The translations under genes were made by a program, and so were the position numbers. From Sphingomonas quercus (GTDB lineage: Bacteria > Pseudomonadota > Alphaproteobacteria > Sphingomonadales > Sphingomonadaceae), in NCBI RefSeq assembly GCF_018863195.1, contig NZ_JAHKRT010000003.1:248001-312000 (forward strand): a stretch of 64,000 bases of DNA, given 5' to 3'. A model generated the notes under the pieces. The model worked only from the letters and a program-made list of their open reading frames with translations. It did not search any database and had not been told where the DNA came from. Each line of letters starts with the position of its first letter. The stretch's first letter is position 1. Positions 43,277-51,088 of this stretch are shown here, in pieces.

Positions 43277-44620
43277 CTATGGGACTATCCGGCCGGTGCA
43301 AATGCCAAGGCCGATAGAGACATAACCGTCGGCGATGGCGCATCCTGCCAGCGTAACCTCATCGCCATCATGCAGGAACCGCCGCTCCTCGCCGGTGGGA
43401 AGCGTGATTGGGTCTGCGCCTCCCCGCGTCAGTTCGATCAGGCTTCCGCAGGAGCTTCGATCGGGCCCGGAGATGGTCCCGGTTCCCAGCAGGTCGCCCG
43501 GTCGGAGGTTGCACCCGTTGGAACTGTGGTGCGCCACCATCTGCGCGGCGGTCCAATAGAGGTTGGATGCGCAGACGCGTGTGATGCAAAGCGGGGGATG
43601 ACCAAGATCGCGCATCAGCGCCGACGAAAGAAAGGCTTCGAGCTGGATGCGAAAGGCGCCGCGCGATTGGTCACGCTCATGGTGGAGATGGGGTAGCGGT
43701 GGTGGGTCCTGAGGCCCTCTCGCCGGTTGGGCCATTCGGAACGGCGCCAGCGCCTCTGCCGTGACAACCCACGGCGAGACGCTCGTATGGAAGCTCTTGG
43801 CGAGGAAGGGACCGAGCGGCTGATATTCCCAGACCTGGAGATCGCGCGCCGACCAGTCGTTGAGCAGGCTCAGACCAGCGATCTGATCGCCTGCCCGATC
43901 GATCGGGATGGGTACGCCCAGATCGTTGCCTTGCGCGATCCACAGTCCGAGTTCGAGTTCGAAGTCGAGCCGGTCTGATGGCGCGAAAAGCGGGGATGAA
44001 GCGCCGCCGGGTCGATGCTGGCCTGACGGTCGACGTACTTGCTGCCCCGACACACGGACGGACGAGGCGCGCCCATGATAGGCGATCGGCATCCACTTGT
44101 AGTTCGGCAGCAGCGGATTGTCTGGACGCAACTGCCTTCCCACGCTCCTCGCGTGATGGATGCCGGCATAGAAGTCGGTATAATCGCCGGGCGCGAAAGG
44201 CAGATGCGGATCGCATGAGGCCGCATCGTGAAGAAATGGCTCCACTTCGCAGCGCTTCTCCGCGGAGGACAGCAGGTGAGACAGGCTGCGCCGCAAGAAC
44301 CGGCGATCGGCGGGGCTTCGGCTAAGCAAAGCATTGAGCGTCGAGTGCCCGAGCGCATCTGTGAACGGCGCGGGTAGCAGGTGAGCAACACCCGCCAGAT
44401 CGAGGATCCGATCCCCGATGGCTACGCCGGGGCCCGCTGACTTATCGGCCGTGGAGAAGATCCCCAGGGGCAAATTCTGGATCGGGAAGTCGGGATGGGA
44501 GACGGCTGACGAGACCCATGTCGATCGCATTGGATCATGTGTTTCGTCCAGCGTGCCCGCTAACCCGATCTCCTGACCCGGCTCCGGCATGAGCGGACGC
44601 TCTCCCATCCCGCACTTCAC
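43277..44620 (-). CDS. fumarylacetoacetase-type hydrolase
   Basis: Up to 447 residues. Relatives begin like MRSTWVSSAVSHPDFPIQNL (ATG at 44530), so the true start may be 30 codons further in; an ATG at 44590 preceded by GGGAGAG is a third choice. Fumarylacetoacetase landmarks: DFPIQNLPLGIFST, GDYTDFYAGIHHARSVG (Asp and catalytic His), FELELGLWI (metal Glu pair), NDWSARDLQVWEYQPLGPF and SPWVVT. The enzyme cleaves a C-C bond of a 2,4-dioxo acid in the homogentisate route or analogous ring-cleavage product. Last gene of a four-gene operon, 1 base after the dioxygenase gene. Confidence 0.87.
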   Translation of the reverse strand: MKCGMGERPLMPEPGQEIGLAGTLDETHDPMRSTWVSSAVSHPDFPIQNLPLGIFSTADKSAGPGVAIGDRILDLAGVAHLLPAPFTDALGHSTLNALLSRSPADRRFLRRSLSHLLSSAEKRCEVEPFLHDAASCDPHLPFAPGDYTDFYAGIHHARSVGRQLRPDNPLLPNYKWMPIAYHGRASSVRVSGQQVRRPSGQHRPGGASSPLFAPSDRLDFELELGLWIAQGNDLGVPIPIDRAGDQIAGLSLLNDWSARDLQVWEYQPLGPFLAKSFHTSVSPWVVTAEALAPFRMAQPARGPQDPPPLPHLHHERDQSRGAFRIQLEAFLSSALMRDLGHPPLCITRVCASNLYWTAAQMVAHHSSNGCNLRPGDLLGTGTISGPDRSSCGSLIELTRGGADPITLPTGEERRFLHDGDEVTLAGCAIADGYVSIGLGICTGRIVP

Positions 44621-44621
44621 C

Positions 44622-45515
44622 TTATCCGACGTTGGCTAGCCACACGGCCGTATTGGTCGGGATCAGGTCCCAGGACCGTGCCTCCCATCCTTCGTCCGCC
44701 CGGTCGATGTCCGCGACAAGCTCCATTGCGCCGCCTGCGGGACTGTCGAAGTACCAGAAGTAGCCGGAGGACACGCGATGGCGCCCGGGTCCCATTCGGC
44801 TTTTCCAGCCGTTTGCCAGCATCGCCTGCCCGCCGAGCATGAGCTCGTTGAAGCCATTTACGTGGAAGGAGAGATGGTGCAGCCCCTTCTCCTCACGCTG
44901 ACTGATGAAAAGATGATGGTGTTCTCCTCCGCCCGGCGCCCTCAGGAATATCCCCTTGCGGTCATTGAACCTGTCCGTGACCTGGAAGCCCAGCCGCTGG
45001 ATGTAGAACTCGGCCGCCCGCTCTACATCCGGCGAGAACAGCACGATATGGGCGATCGACTGCGGGGCAACTGGTGCATCGAAGTCGACCCTGCTGTTGA
45101 CCGGTCGTCCGGTCGCGGCGCCGAAAACGTTGCACAGGATCGGCTCTACCGTCAGCGGCTGCCGTCTTGAGGGACGGAAGGCGATGCCATAGCCATCGTC
45201 ATCGACGGTGCGCAGTTCGCCATCTTCGCCTAGCCGAATGTTGCGATCACCCAGGGCATTCTTGATCGATTCAAGGTCGCTTGTGCCTTCGACACCCCAG
45301 ATGATCTCGCGGATGGTGGGTCCCGAGCATACCGCAACAGGGAGCGAGGGGTCATGCATGTCGACCAGGATCGCCTCCGTCCCGTTTAAAGCCTGGTACG
45401 CCTTGCCGCTCCCGCGCTCCCCAGCATCCGCAAGGCCGAAGTCGCGGACGAACTTGGTGGCAGCTGCTAGGTCCGACACGCCCAGTATCGCCGCGTCTAC
45501 CCCGATGATTGCCAT
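44622..45515 (-). CDS. extradiol ring-cleavage dioxygenase-like VOC protein
   Basis: 297 residues with two vicinal oxygen chelate domains, residues 3-105 (DAAILGVSDLAAATKFVRDF) and about 150-285. The second holds the expected Fe(II) ligands: AHIVLFSPDVERAAEFYIQR (His), GLHHLSFHVNGF (His) and GAMELVADIDRADEG (Glu). This is the 2,3-dihydroxybiphenyl/catechol 2,3-dioxygenase superfamily. It most likely opens the catecholic or homogentisate-like ring, whose product is then cleaved by the fumarylacetoacetase encoded downstream. Confidence 0.82.
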   Translation of the reverse strand: MAIIGVDAAILGVSDLAAATKFVRDFGLADAGERGSGKAYQALNGTEAILVDMHDPSLPVAVCSGPTIREIIWGVEGTSDLESIKNALGDRNIRLGEDGELRTVDDDGYGIAFRPSRRQPLTVEPILCNVFGAATGRPVNSRVDFDAPVAPQSIAHIVLFSPDVERAAEFYIQRLGFQVTDRFNDRKGIFLRAPGGGEHHHLFISQREEKGLHHLSFHVNGFNELMLGGQAMLANGWKSRMGPGRHRVSSGYFWYFDSPAGGAMELVADIDRADEGWEARSWDLIPTNTAVWLANVG

Positions 45516-45590
45516 GGTAACCCTTACTTGAAAGAGCGGCTCGCGCCTGCGCAGGCCGGATTGTCCCTGTTAAAGCTGCTTCCATCGCGC

Positions 45591-46130
45591 TTACCGGCCG
45601 TCGATGAGGACGAACGCCACTCGCGCGATATCGTCGGTGCGGTTTTCCCACGCGTGGTTGGTTCCGCGCTGAATGAGGATGTCACCGGGATGAAGATCGG
45701 TTTCGCCATCATCCATGACCGCGGTGATCGTGCCGGATAAGACGATCGCGTAATCGACCGAGCGCGTGATGTGCATGCCGGGGTTGGGGTGGGACGCGTC
45801 ATGGACGCAGTCCTTGAACAGCGTCTGGAGCGAAGCTGACGCCTGCCGGCGGCGTTCTTCCGGGTCGTTGGAGATGGGCGGGAAATCGATGACGCGCAGG
45901 ATCGTGCCGTCCGCTGGCGGCTGAGCGCCGGAATGCTCCTGGATCGTATCGGCGGCATCGATGGCGGTCGGCGTGCCGACAGTTCGCCAGACATTGACAT
46001 TGCGATAGCCGGGACGGCCCGGGGGCGTCATTTCGACCAGCGACGAATGCTCCTCCTGAATGTAGGAACGACCGTCCGGTTTATTGGCGGTGACCACCCG
46101 GCGAACCGGCGGAAGGGGTGCAGGTAGCAT
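45591..46130 (-). CDS. cupin-domain protein
   Basis: 179 residues from ATG 46130, with GGAGAA 7 bases before it. One cupin fold in the C-terminal half: HITRSVDYAIVLSGTITAVM, DDGETDLHPGDILIQRGTNHAW with the metal His/Glu positions, and ARVAFVLIDG. Similar proteins act as isomerases or dioxygenase-like accessory enzymes in aromatic catabolism, and a single-cupin domain of this size is too small for gentisate dioxygenase. Its exact role is not known. Between the decarboxylase-like and dioxygenase genes. Confidence 0.75.
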   Translation of the reverse strand: MLPAPLPPVRRVVTANKPDGRSYIQEEHSSLVEMTPPGRPGYRNVNVWRTVGTPTAIDAADTIQEHSGAQPPADGTILRVIDFPPISNDPEERRRQASASLQTLFKDCVHDASHPNPGMHITRSVDYAIVLSGTITAVMDDGETDLHPGDILIQRGTNHAWENRTDDIARVAFVLIDGR

Positions 46131-46235
46131 TGATATTCTCCAGTGCAGGAGGTCGGCCGATCGCCGCAGGCTGGGCGATGACGGCCTCGATCCGAATTGA
46201 ATCGGTCCCGCGAGCAAAGTCTGCTGCGGCAGATT

Positions 46236-47063
46236 TCAGCTGCTCGTCAGGATGCGCTGGTCCGACAGGTCACTCGCGCCGCAGGAGTCGATCAGCGATC
46301 CGCCGCGCCATTCGACCACCGGTAGCGCGGCCAGCTTGTTGACGATGTGGAACATTGTCGGGAGTTGCTCCCAGCGGGACGGGACGAACTCAACCTTGCC
46401 AGAGCCTCGCAGAACGCGGTCATAATGGACCTGCGCCCCCGCGGACGCTGGAGTCAGGATCATTTGCTCCACCTCGGTTTCACCCTTGGTCGAAACCTTG
46501 GGAAGGAAGCGGTGATGCAGCAATCCGGCATGATCGGGCGGCGGTGGAGGCGGAGGATCGCCGGGGCTCAGGTCCTCGAGCGTCAGGTTGAGGAAGACAT
46601 GGCCGTCCCAGACCGCCCGATAGTGCGCCTGATGTTCGAAGACGCGCGGCGGCGGTAGCTCGCAATAGATCTTCGCCCATCCGATCTCCTCGCGTCCACT
46701 GAGGATCGGTTCGGGCATATTCTCCCACAGGACGGCGAGAAACGTGCCGTTGAGTTGTTCGGCGTCCCCCACGAAGCGGACCGGGTACTTAACGCCAAGC
46801 ATGGAGTATCCGCGTCCGGCAAGCCAAGCCAACTCTCGCAATTGCGTATGTTCGACGGTCACTACGGGCTCGCCGACGGGCTCGCAGCCTGGTGGAAGTA
46901 GTCCGCGCAGCGCCTCGGTTTCAGTCAGGAAGCTGACGGTAGCGGTCGTCCTCGGCGTTCTCGACATATCGAACTTGCCCCCGTCGGGCCCTTGTCGGGG
47001 GCCAGCAGTGGGCCCGAACACAAGCGGCATGCGATGGCGGCCATGATAAGTAGACAGCGTCAA
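46236..47063 (-). CDS. acetoacetate decarboxylase-family protein
   Basis: 275 residues. The ADC landmark GREEIGWAKIYCELPPPRVF carries the Schiff-base lysine (Lys131, Trp-Ala-Lys instead of the usual Trp-Pro-Lys); the N-terminal half contains VSFLTETEALRGLLPPGCEP and GVKYPVRF, and the end has the MFHIVNKLAALPVVEW strand. Members include decarboxylases and some aldolase/dehydratase-like enzymes. It is the first gene of the operon, 40 bases after operator e. A role in decarboxylation or retro-aldol cleavage of a 3-oxo acid fits. Confidence 0.8.
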   Translation of the reverse strand: MTLSTYHGRHRMPLVFGPTAGPRQGPDGGKFDMSRTPRTTATVSFLTETEALRGLLPPGCEPVGEPVVTVEHTQLRELAWLAGRGYSMLGVKYPVRFVGDAEQLNGTFLAVLWENMPEPILSGREEIGWAKIYCELPPPRVFEHQAHYRAVWDGHVFLNLTLEDLSPGDPPPPPPPDHAGLLHHRFLPKVSTKGETEVEQMILTPASAGAQVHYDRVLRGSGKVEFVPSRWEQLPTMFHIVNKLAALPVVEWRGGSLIDSCGASDLSDQRILTSS

Positions 47064-47631
47064 GGCGCGGTTCCTTCCCTAGTGATCTGACTGTCTGTTT
47101 TATTTCCCTCCATAGGGAATAAGGATCGAGTAGCAGTCCGCTCGTTGAAGCGCAAGAGGCGCCCTGCTCCTTGCGACAACGTGCAAGGCGCTCCTTGCCC
47201 CGCGCGGCCGCAGGTCAGCCATCGGGGCCGTTACGCCGCCCCGGATGGACAACTCATGGCGGAGAAGGTTGAGTACGAAGGACGGGCCCCGCCAGGGTGC
47301 TACGACCACGCGCCGCGGGGTGTTCGACCGGATTTGGTCAAGGCCGATGACCACCAACACGGTCGAGCTGGGCACCTCGGCGCCGGCTTTGGCTAGCCTA
47401 GCGAGAAATCCCCAGCTGCCCTTGCCGCGTACCGGGCACTGGATGAAGAAGGAGGTTGGCAAGGAACCGCCGACGCCTGAATATCGCGTGGACTCAGGAC
47501 TCGGCGCGCAGCACTATCTACTCCCGGTTCCTAAAACTTCCCGCGCGCCGAAGCGGCCGCCGCCGCGATACCAAGTGAAGAGCCACGCCTTAGCGATACA
47601 GAGAAGTCCCGCCGACCGGCTCAAGGTGCAC
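47064..47631. other. intergenic stretch with operator e and no supported gene
   Basis: After operator e at 47104-47119 the remaining 500 bases hold only overlapping noise-like frames. This is the right border of the catabolic cluster; the base composition changes to AT-richer sequence after 47640. Confidence 0.45.
47104..47119. promoter_or_regulatory. operator e of the catabolic regulon (TTCCC-TCCATA-GGGAA)
   Basis: Flanked by GTTTTATT on the left and TAAGG on the right; it ends 40 bases from the start of the acetoacetate-decarboxylase-like gene. Confidence 0.75.
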
Positions 47632-47997
47632 CTAGAACTTCTGCGTAGGAAATCCGCTAAATTGGGATGAACTGCACCTACCTAGTCCGGTGGTCGTCGA
47701 TCCGTTTGCCTTATACGTATAATTGTGCTCACCACTTTCTCTGTTAACGACGTGCTTGTTTACATCATTCGTCGAAAATGAGGACGTGTCCTGTAGAGTT
47801 ATTATAAATGGATTAACGTCCTTGATTTTACTTGTTTGCCGGCACTCTCCTTCGCAATAGCGCATACTATCTAGATTGACGCGGTATATAAGTGAATATG
47901 CGCCTTCGAGCGCACCCTCCGCACCCTTTTCAGGCACGATACGTTGGGTGCCGGAGCAAATGAGATTGAAGGCGACTGCTGTTACTAGCCAAAACAT
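47632..47997 (-). CDS. small secreted cysteine-containing protein of unknown function
   Basis: 121 residues from ATG 47997, with AAAGGA 6 bases upstream. It starts with a hydrophobic signal (MFWLVTAVAFNLICSGTQR), followed by LIYRVNLDSMRYCEGECRQT, FIITLQDTSSF and VVNRESGEHNYTYKAN, and ends GRCSSSQFSGFPTQKF. The four cysteines could form disulfides in the periplasm. The composition is clearly AT-richer than the neighbourhood, a sign of recent transfer, yet the codon pattern is regular. Similar small exported proteins are common in sphingomonads, but I know of no function. Confidence 0.6.
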   Translation of the reverse strand: MFWLVTAVAFNLICSGTQRIVPEKGAEGALEGAYSLIYRVNLDSMRYCEGECRQTSKIKDVNPFIITLQDTSSFSTNDVNKHVVNRESGEHNYTYKANGSTTTGLGRCSSSQFSGFPTQKF

Positions 47998-48117
47998 TGG
48001 ACATCCTTTCTAACAAATAGTTCGCCTCTCCGACATCGATTGGGTCTGTTCCTGGCAGTCGATCCGAAGAGCCCCCGAGTGGTGCACGCTAGATATCGAG
48101 GAGGATATCGCAGCGTC

Positions 48118-48270
48118 TTAGGCGCCGCGACCCGTGATCTGCCAGGGCAAACCAGGCTCCTTGATCATCTCGCGGCCGCATGTCGTGCAATGGCTGATGA
48201 AATACCCCTTTTCCCAATGGCTGGCCTTCAGGTCGGCGGTATGCCTGCCAAGGAGTTTGTGGAAGATCAT
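48118..48270 (-). CDS. 50-residue zinc-ribbon-like protein
   Basis: A gene of 51 codons from ATG 48270, overlapping the previous small gene by ATGA. The product starts MIFHKLLGRHTADLKASHWE and contains FISHCTTCGREM, a CxxC with nearby histidines that suggests a half zinc ribbon, then ends IKEPGLPWQITGRGA. It resembles short phage/ICE proteins that carry one CxxC. Function unknown. The ATG has no own ribosome binding site, in line with translational coupling. Confidence 0.55.
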   Translation of the reverse strand: MIFHKLLGRHTADLKASHWEKGYFISHCTTCGREMIKEPGLPWQITGRGA

Positions 48271-48422
48271 GACGCGTCCCGCGGCTGCCAGCAGCCCCTC
48301 CCATTGCTGCGGGCCTCTGTGGAATCGGCGGTCGGTCGGCTCCGGTCTTCGGCCGATCCGAGCGCGGATCGGAACGCGCTCATTCCCCTGCGAAGGTGTT
48401 CGACTTCATGAGGGCTAGACAT
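48267..48422 (-). CDS. 51-residue protein downstream of conserved leader A
   Basis: From ATG 48422 with AGGAG (48428-48432) 5 bases upstream. The product begins MSSPHEVEHLRRGMSAFRSA and is charged and helical. It is similar in opening (MS.SHE...LRRR) to the gene at 59385-59768, which carries the same leader. Its stop overlaps the start of the 50-residue gene. Function unknown; the shared leader suggests a common regulation. Confidence 0.5.
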   Translation of the reverse strand: MSSPHEVEHLRRGMSAFRSALGSAEDRSRPTADSTEARSNGRGCWQPRDAS

Positions 48423-48476
48423 AGCATCTCCTACCAGCGGGAGCGCCAAGTCTCTCAGTCGCCACCATGCTGAGCT
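48423..48476 (-). ncRNA. conserved leader A (structured 5' leader candidate)
   Basis: Read on the minus strand: CTCAG ... GCGACTGAGAG ... GCGCTCCCGCT ... AGGAG, then ATG. CTCAG (48474-48470) can pair with CTGAG (48458-48454), and GCGCTCC (48446-48440) can pair with GGAGATGC (48431-48424), which covers the ribosome binding site. Same layout as leaders B, C and D. Confidence 0.5.
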
Positions 48477-48639
48477 GGACTGACGATGCATCGGATATGG
48501 GGTACTTCTGTTCCAGCGCTAGGGGGAAGCCTAAAAACGACTGTTCTCACACGGGCCGGCCGAAAGCCGCGAGTCGGGGCACGCCCCCCCCAAAAGGAGT
48601 GGTCGGGCTTGAGTACTAGTGCATCGCCGTCTTCGCCGC

Positions 48640-49330
48640 CATGGCACAACAGCGGTGAAACGGAGCGGAAGCGGACGCCGACCGGGGTGCCCCCGCTTCT
48701 GGAGCCGGCCGCCAATCGACGAGGCTGCCGTGTGAAAAGGGTGGCATTGTGATGGTGGCGCGGGGCTTCGATCAGCCCCTCGGCCTCGACGGAGCTGCAG
48801 ACGATCTCGCTAGTCAGTAGCTCATGGCGCAACGGGCCCTTGACGCTCTCGTTATATCCGTTCTCCCAACGGCAAGCCTGCCGTATAATAATGCGTCCTC
48901 GCAACCGGGCTGCCACAGCCAGGCCGCACGGCGGCCGCGATACACTCCCTGCCATTGGCCGACCGGATGTGCGCGGGTGGGCCGCGGTCGATGAACAGCG
49001 AGCCCAGCCAGCACATCCTCGCGATCAAGCTGACCGCGACGCGGAGCGTCAGCCACCCACGGCTTGCCTCGTCGATGTTGACGAGAATGCGGAACTAGGC
49101 CTTCGTGAATGCGCCTCCAGGAAGTCGCCCGAAGGTCCCCCGATATCCTGGCCGTAGCCGGCTGCAGGCCATCGTCGACCACTGCCGGCTGCGTTTCGAC
49201 TGCCACTGCGGAACCTGCAGCCCCTCGCAGCCCCAGATTCGCTCGGCCCGCTCATGAGCCGTCGATGGGCCGGCGGAGTGCGCCAGCGCCGTCACGCGGC
49301 GAGAGCGGTAGTGCCCATATTGGCCGGCTT
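48640..49330 (-). pseudogene. decayed IS3-family transposase (copy 1)
   Basis: Pieces of an orfB product in several frames: THERAERIWGCEGLQVPQWQ and RLRPGYRG near 49255-49120, DREDVLAGLAVHRPRP near 49000, and WENGYNESVKGPLRHELLTS with EAEGLIEAPRHHHNA near 48880-48740. These are the DDE-region landmarks of IS3-family (IS407-like) transposases. Stops and frameshifts occur between them. No ends or target duplications could be defined. Confidence 0.6.
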
Positions 49331-49811
49331 AGGTAATAATATCCTCAGTCAGCGCCTCGTCCTCATCCCGACGCCGCGGTGCGTTGGGCTGCGTCGATCG
49401 ATGCTGGCGGCTCGCGGCATAGCGGCCGCTCGGACCAAGATGGCAGTGCGCAGCGAGCACGAGTCGCATCCTACGCTGCCGGCACAGGCGGGAACCGGAG
49501 CCCGGCTAGGCCATATCAGAAACGCGAAGGGATCAAACCCGGGTCCTACGCGAATACTTGATCGTTCATACAGCGCCCGAAGCCCGTCCGGGTGATCCAC
49601 ACAGGGCTGGGGCCTAAAGTGCGCGAGAAGCCGTCCAGTTTAGATCCGGCCGCGCGCCAGGTGCATAGCCATAGCTCTTGATATCGGCAATCTCGCGATC
49701 GGCACTTTCTCCCTCCCCGAAGGATTACCGCGACCGATACCGTGTTCCGTACCAGCACGTTTAGCGGCGCCGTTTAGCCCCGGCGAGGTTGTGATCGGTG
49801 GGGTGGGAGCG
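49331..49811. other. degraded intergenic stretch, no supported gene
   Basis: Only overlapping noise-like frames are present. It may contain more of the dead insertion sequence to the left. Confidence 0.4.
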
Positions 49812-50045
49812 ATGGAAATCAGCGCGGTTGAAGAGATCGAGGTATTTACGCGAACTGATCGTCGCGGTCGCACGACAAGCGTGTCGTTGTACCGCCTGGC
49901 AACGCGCTGCCGCCATCCTTACGGAGTGATCATCCAGTCTGATGGCGGGCATGAGATCGACTGGTATCACGAGAGCGAGCAACGCGCCCGCGCACAGTTC
50001 CAGCGGGAGAGAAGCGTTTACCGGACGCACCGGCGCATCTCTTAG
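49812..50045 (+). CDS. 77-residue protein of unknown function
   Basis: Starts at ATG 49812, with GGGAGCG directly before it. Sequence EEIEVFTRTDRRGRTTSVSL, RLATRCRHPYGVIIQSDGGH, ending VYRTHRRIS: a charged, coding-like small protein with no recognised domain. Probably cytoplasmic. Confidence 0.45.
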   Translation: MEISAVEEIEVFTRTDRRGRTTSVSLYRLATRCRHPYGVIIQSDGGHEIDWYHESEQRARAQFQRERSVYRTHRRIS

Positions 50046-50409
50046 TAGCCATCTAACGGAGCCACGTTACGCCGATCTCTCACGCGATGCTCAGATCAGT
50101 GGTGGCGTTAACCAAATTTTATCCGCGAATCGATACTTCCTAAAGGCATAGAGAGCGAGCCAAGTTGAGGCGGCCACTGGCTACATTTTGAGCCGCAGAA
50201 GCAATCGAGCAGTAGAACCGGTCGGCAAGCCGCCCGGAGACATGCGCCTTCGCAACGTCGTGGACGTCCAGGCGATAGTAGGCAACGTCTGCCGGGAAGG
50301 TCCGGCCGTGTTCGCCCCTCGTTAACGGCAAACCGCCAGCGATGGCGGGACGCAAACCCTCCGGCCTCGGCCGCGCCGAGGTAGCGGGGCTACCGAATAG
50401 GGCCAGATC
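50046..50409. other. intergenic stretch, no supported gene
   Basis: No gene or site recognised in about 360 bases preceding the CAP gene. Confidence 0.4.
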
Positions 50410-50970
50410 ATGCCAACCCTGCTGCGTGGTGTCTTGCAACGTTATGCTGTTGTCCGCCGCGTTATAGCGGCGACCCTGATGTCGGCATTGGCGCTTCCTT
50501 TTCTTACCGCCGCAATCGGCGCACCGACGACCCTCGAAGACCGCTTGCTGCTTGCCCATAATGTCGCGCGCCGGCAGCTTGGCCTCGGCCCGCTGGTCTG
50601 GGACGCGGCGCTCGCCGCGGACGCCGCGGTCTGGAGCCGGCATCTTGCCCGGGTGGGCTATCTCGTCCACTCGCCGAGCGATCCTCGCGATCCCGATCCA
50701 CAGGGCGAGAACCTGTGGGCCGGCACCAAGGGTTATTACTCGCCCGAACAGATGGTCGGCCTCTGGCTCAGTGAGCGGCGAAACTACGTGGGCGGCATTT
50801 TTCCCAATGTCAGCCGCACCGGCGACCTGGAAGACGTCGGCCACTACACGCAGATGGTGTGGCGATCCTCAACGACCGTCGGGTGCGCGGTAGTCAGTGG
50901 CGAACATGACCAGTTCCTCACTTGCCGCTATGCCGAGGGCGGCAATGTCATCGGCGAACAGGTGTTCTGA
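50410..50970 (+). CDS. CAP (SCP/PR1-like) domain protein, secreted
   Basis: 186 residues. A signal sequence (ATLMSALALPFLTAAIG) precedes LLLAHNVARRQLGLGPLVWD (CAP motif with His), HLARVGYLVHS, GENLWAG (Glu) and VGHYTQMVWRSSTTVGCAVV, DQFLTCRYAEGGNVIGEQVF. These are the four CAP landmarks (two His, two Glu/Asp) of cysteine-rich secretory-type proteins; the bacterial versions are exported and of uncertain function. The fragment at 17567-17758 is a truncated close relative. An ATG further in (MSALAL...) could also be the start. Confidence 0.85.
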   Translation: MPTLLRGVLQRYAVVRRVIAATLMSALALPFLTAAIGAPTTLEDRLLLAHNVARRQLGLGPLVWDAALAADAAVWSRHLARVGYLVHSPSDPRDPDPQGENLWAGTKGYYSPEQMVGLWLSERRNYVGGIFPNVSRTGDLEDVGHYTQMVWRSSTTVGCAVVSGEHDQFLTCRYAEGGNVIGEQVF

Positions 50971-51088
50971 AATTCTCACATCGGAGAGGTCAGCGAGGTT
51001 TTTCGAAGGGAATTGCGAGCAGGAAACGCACGTTCTGAAGACGGGCGATCAAGACCTGCGATCTGTCCGATCCCTTCGGCTGAGGAAG

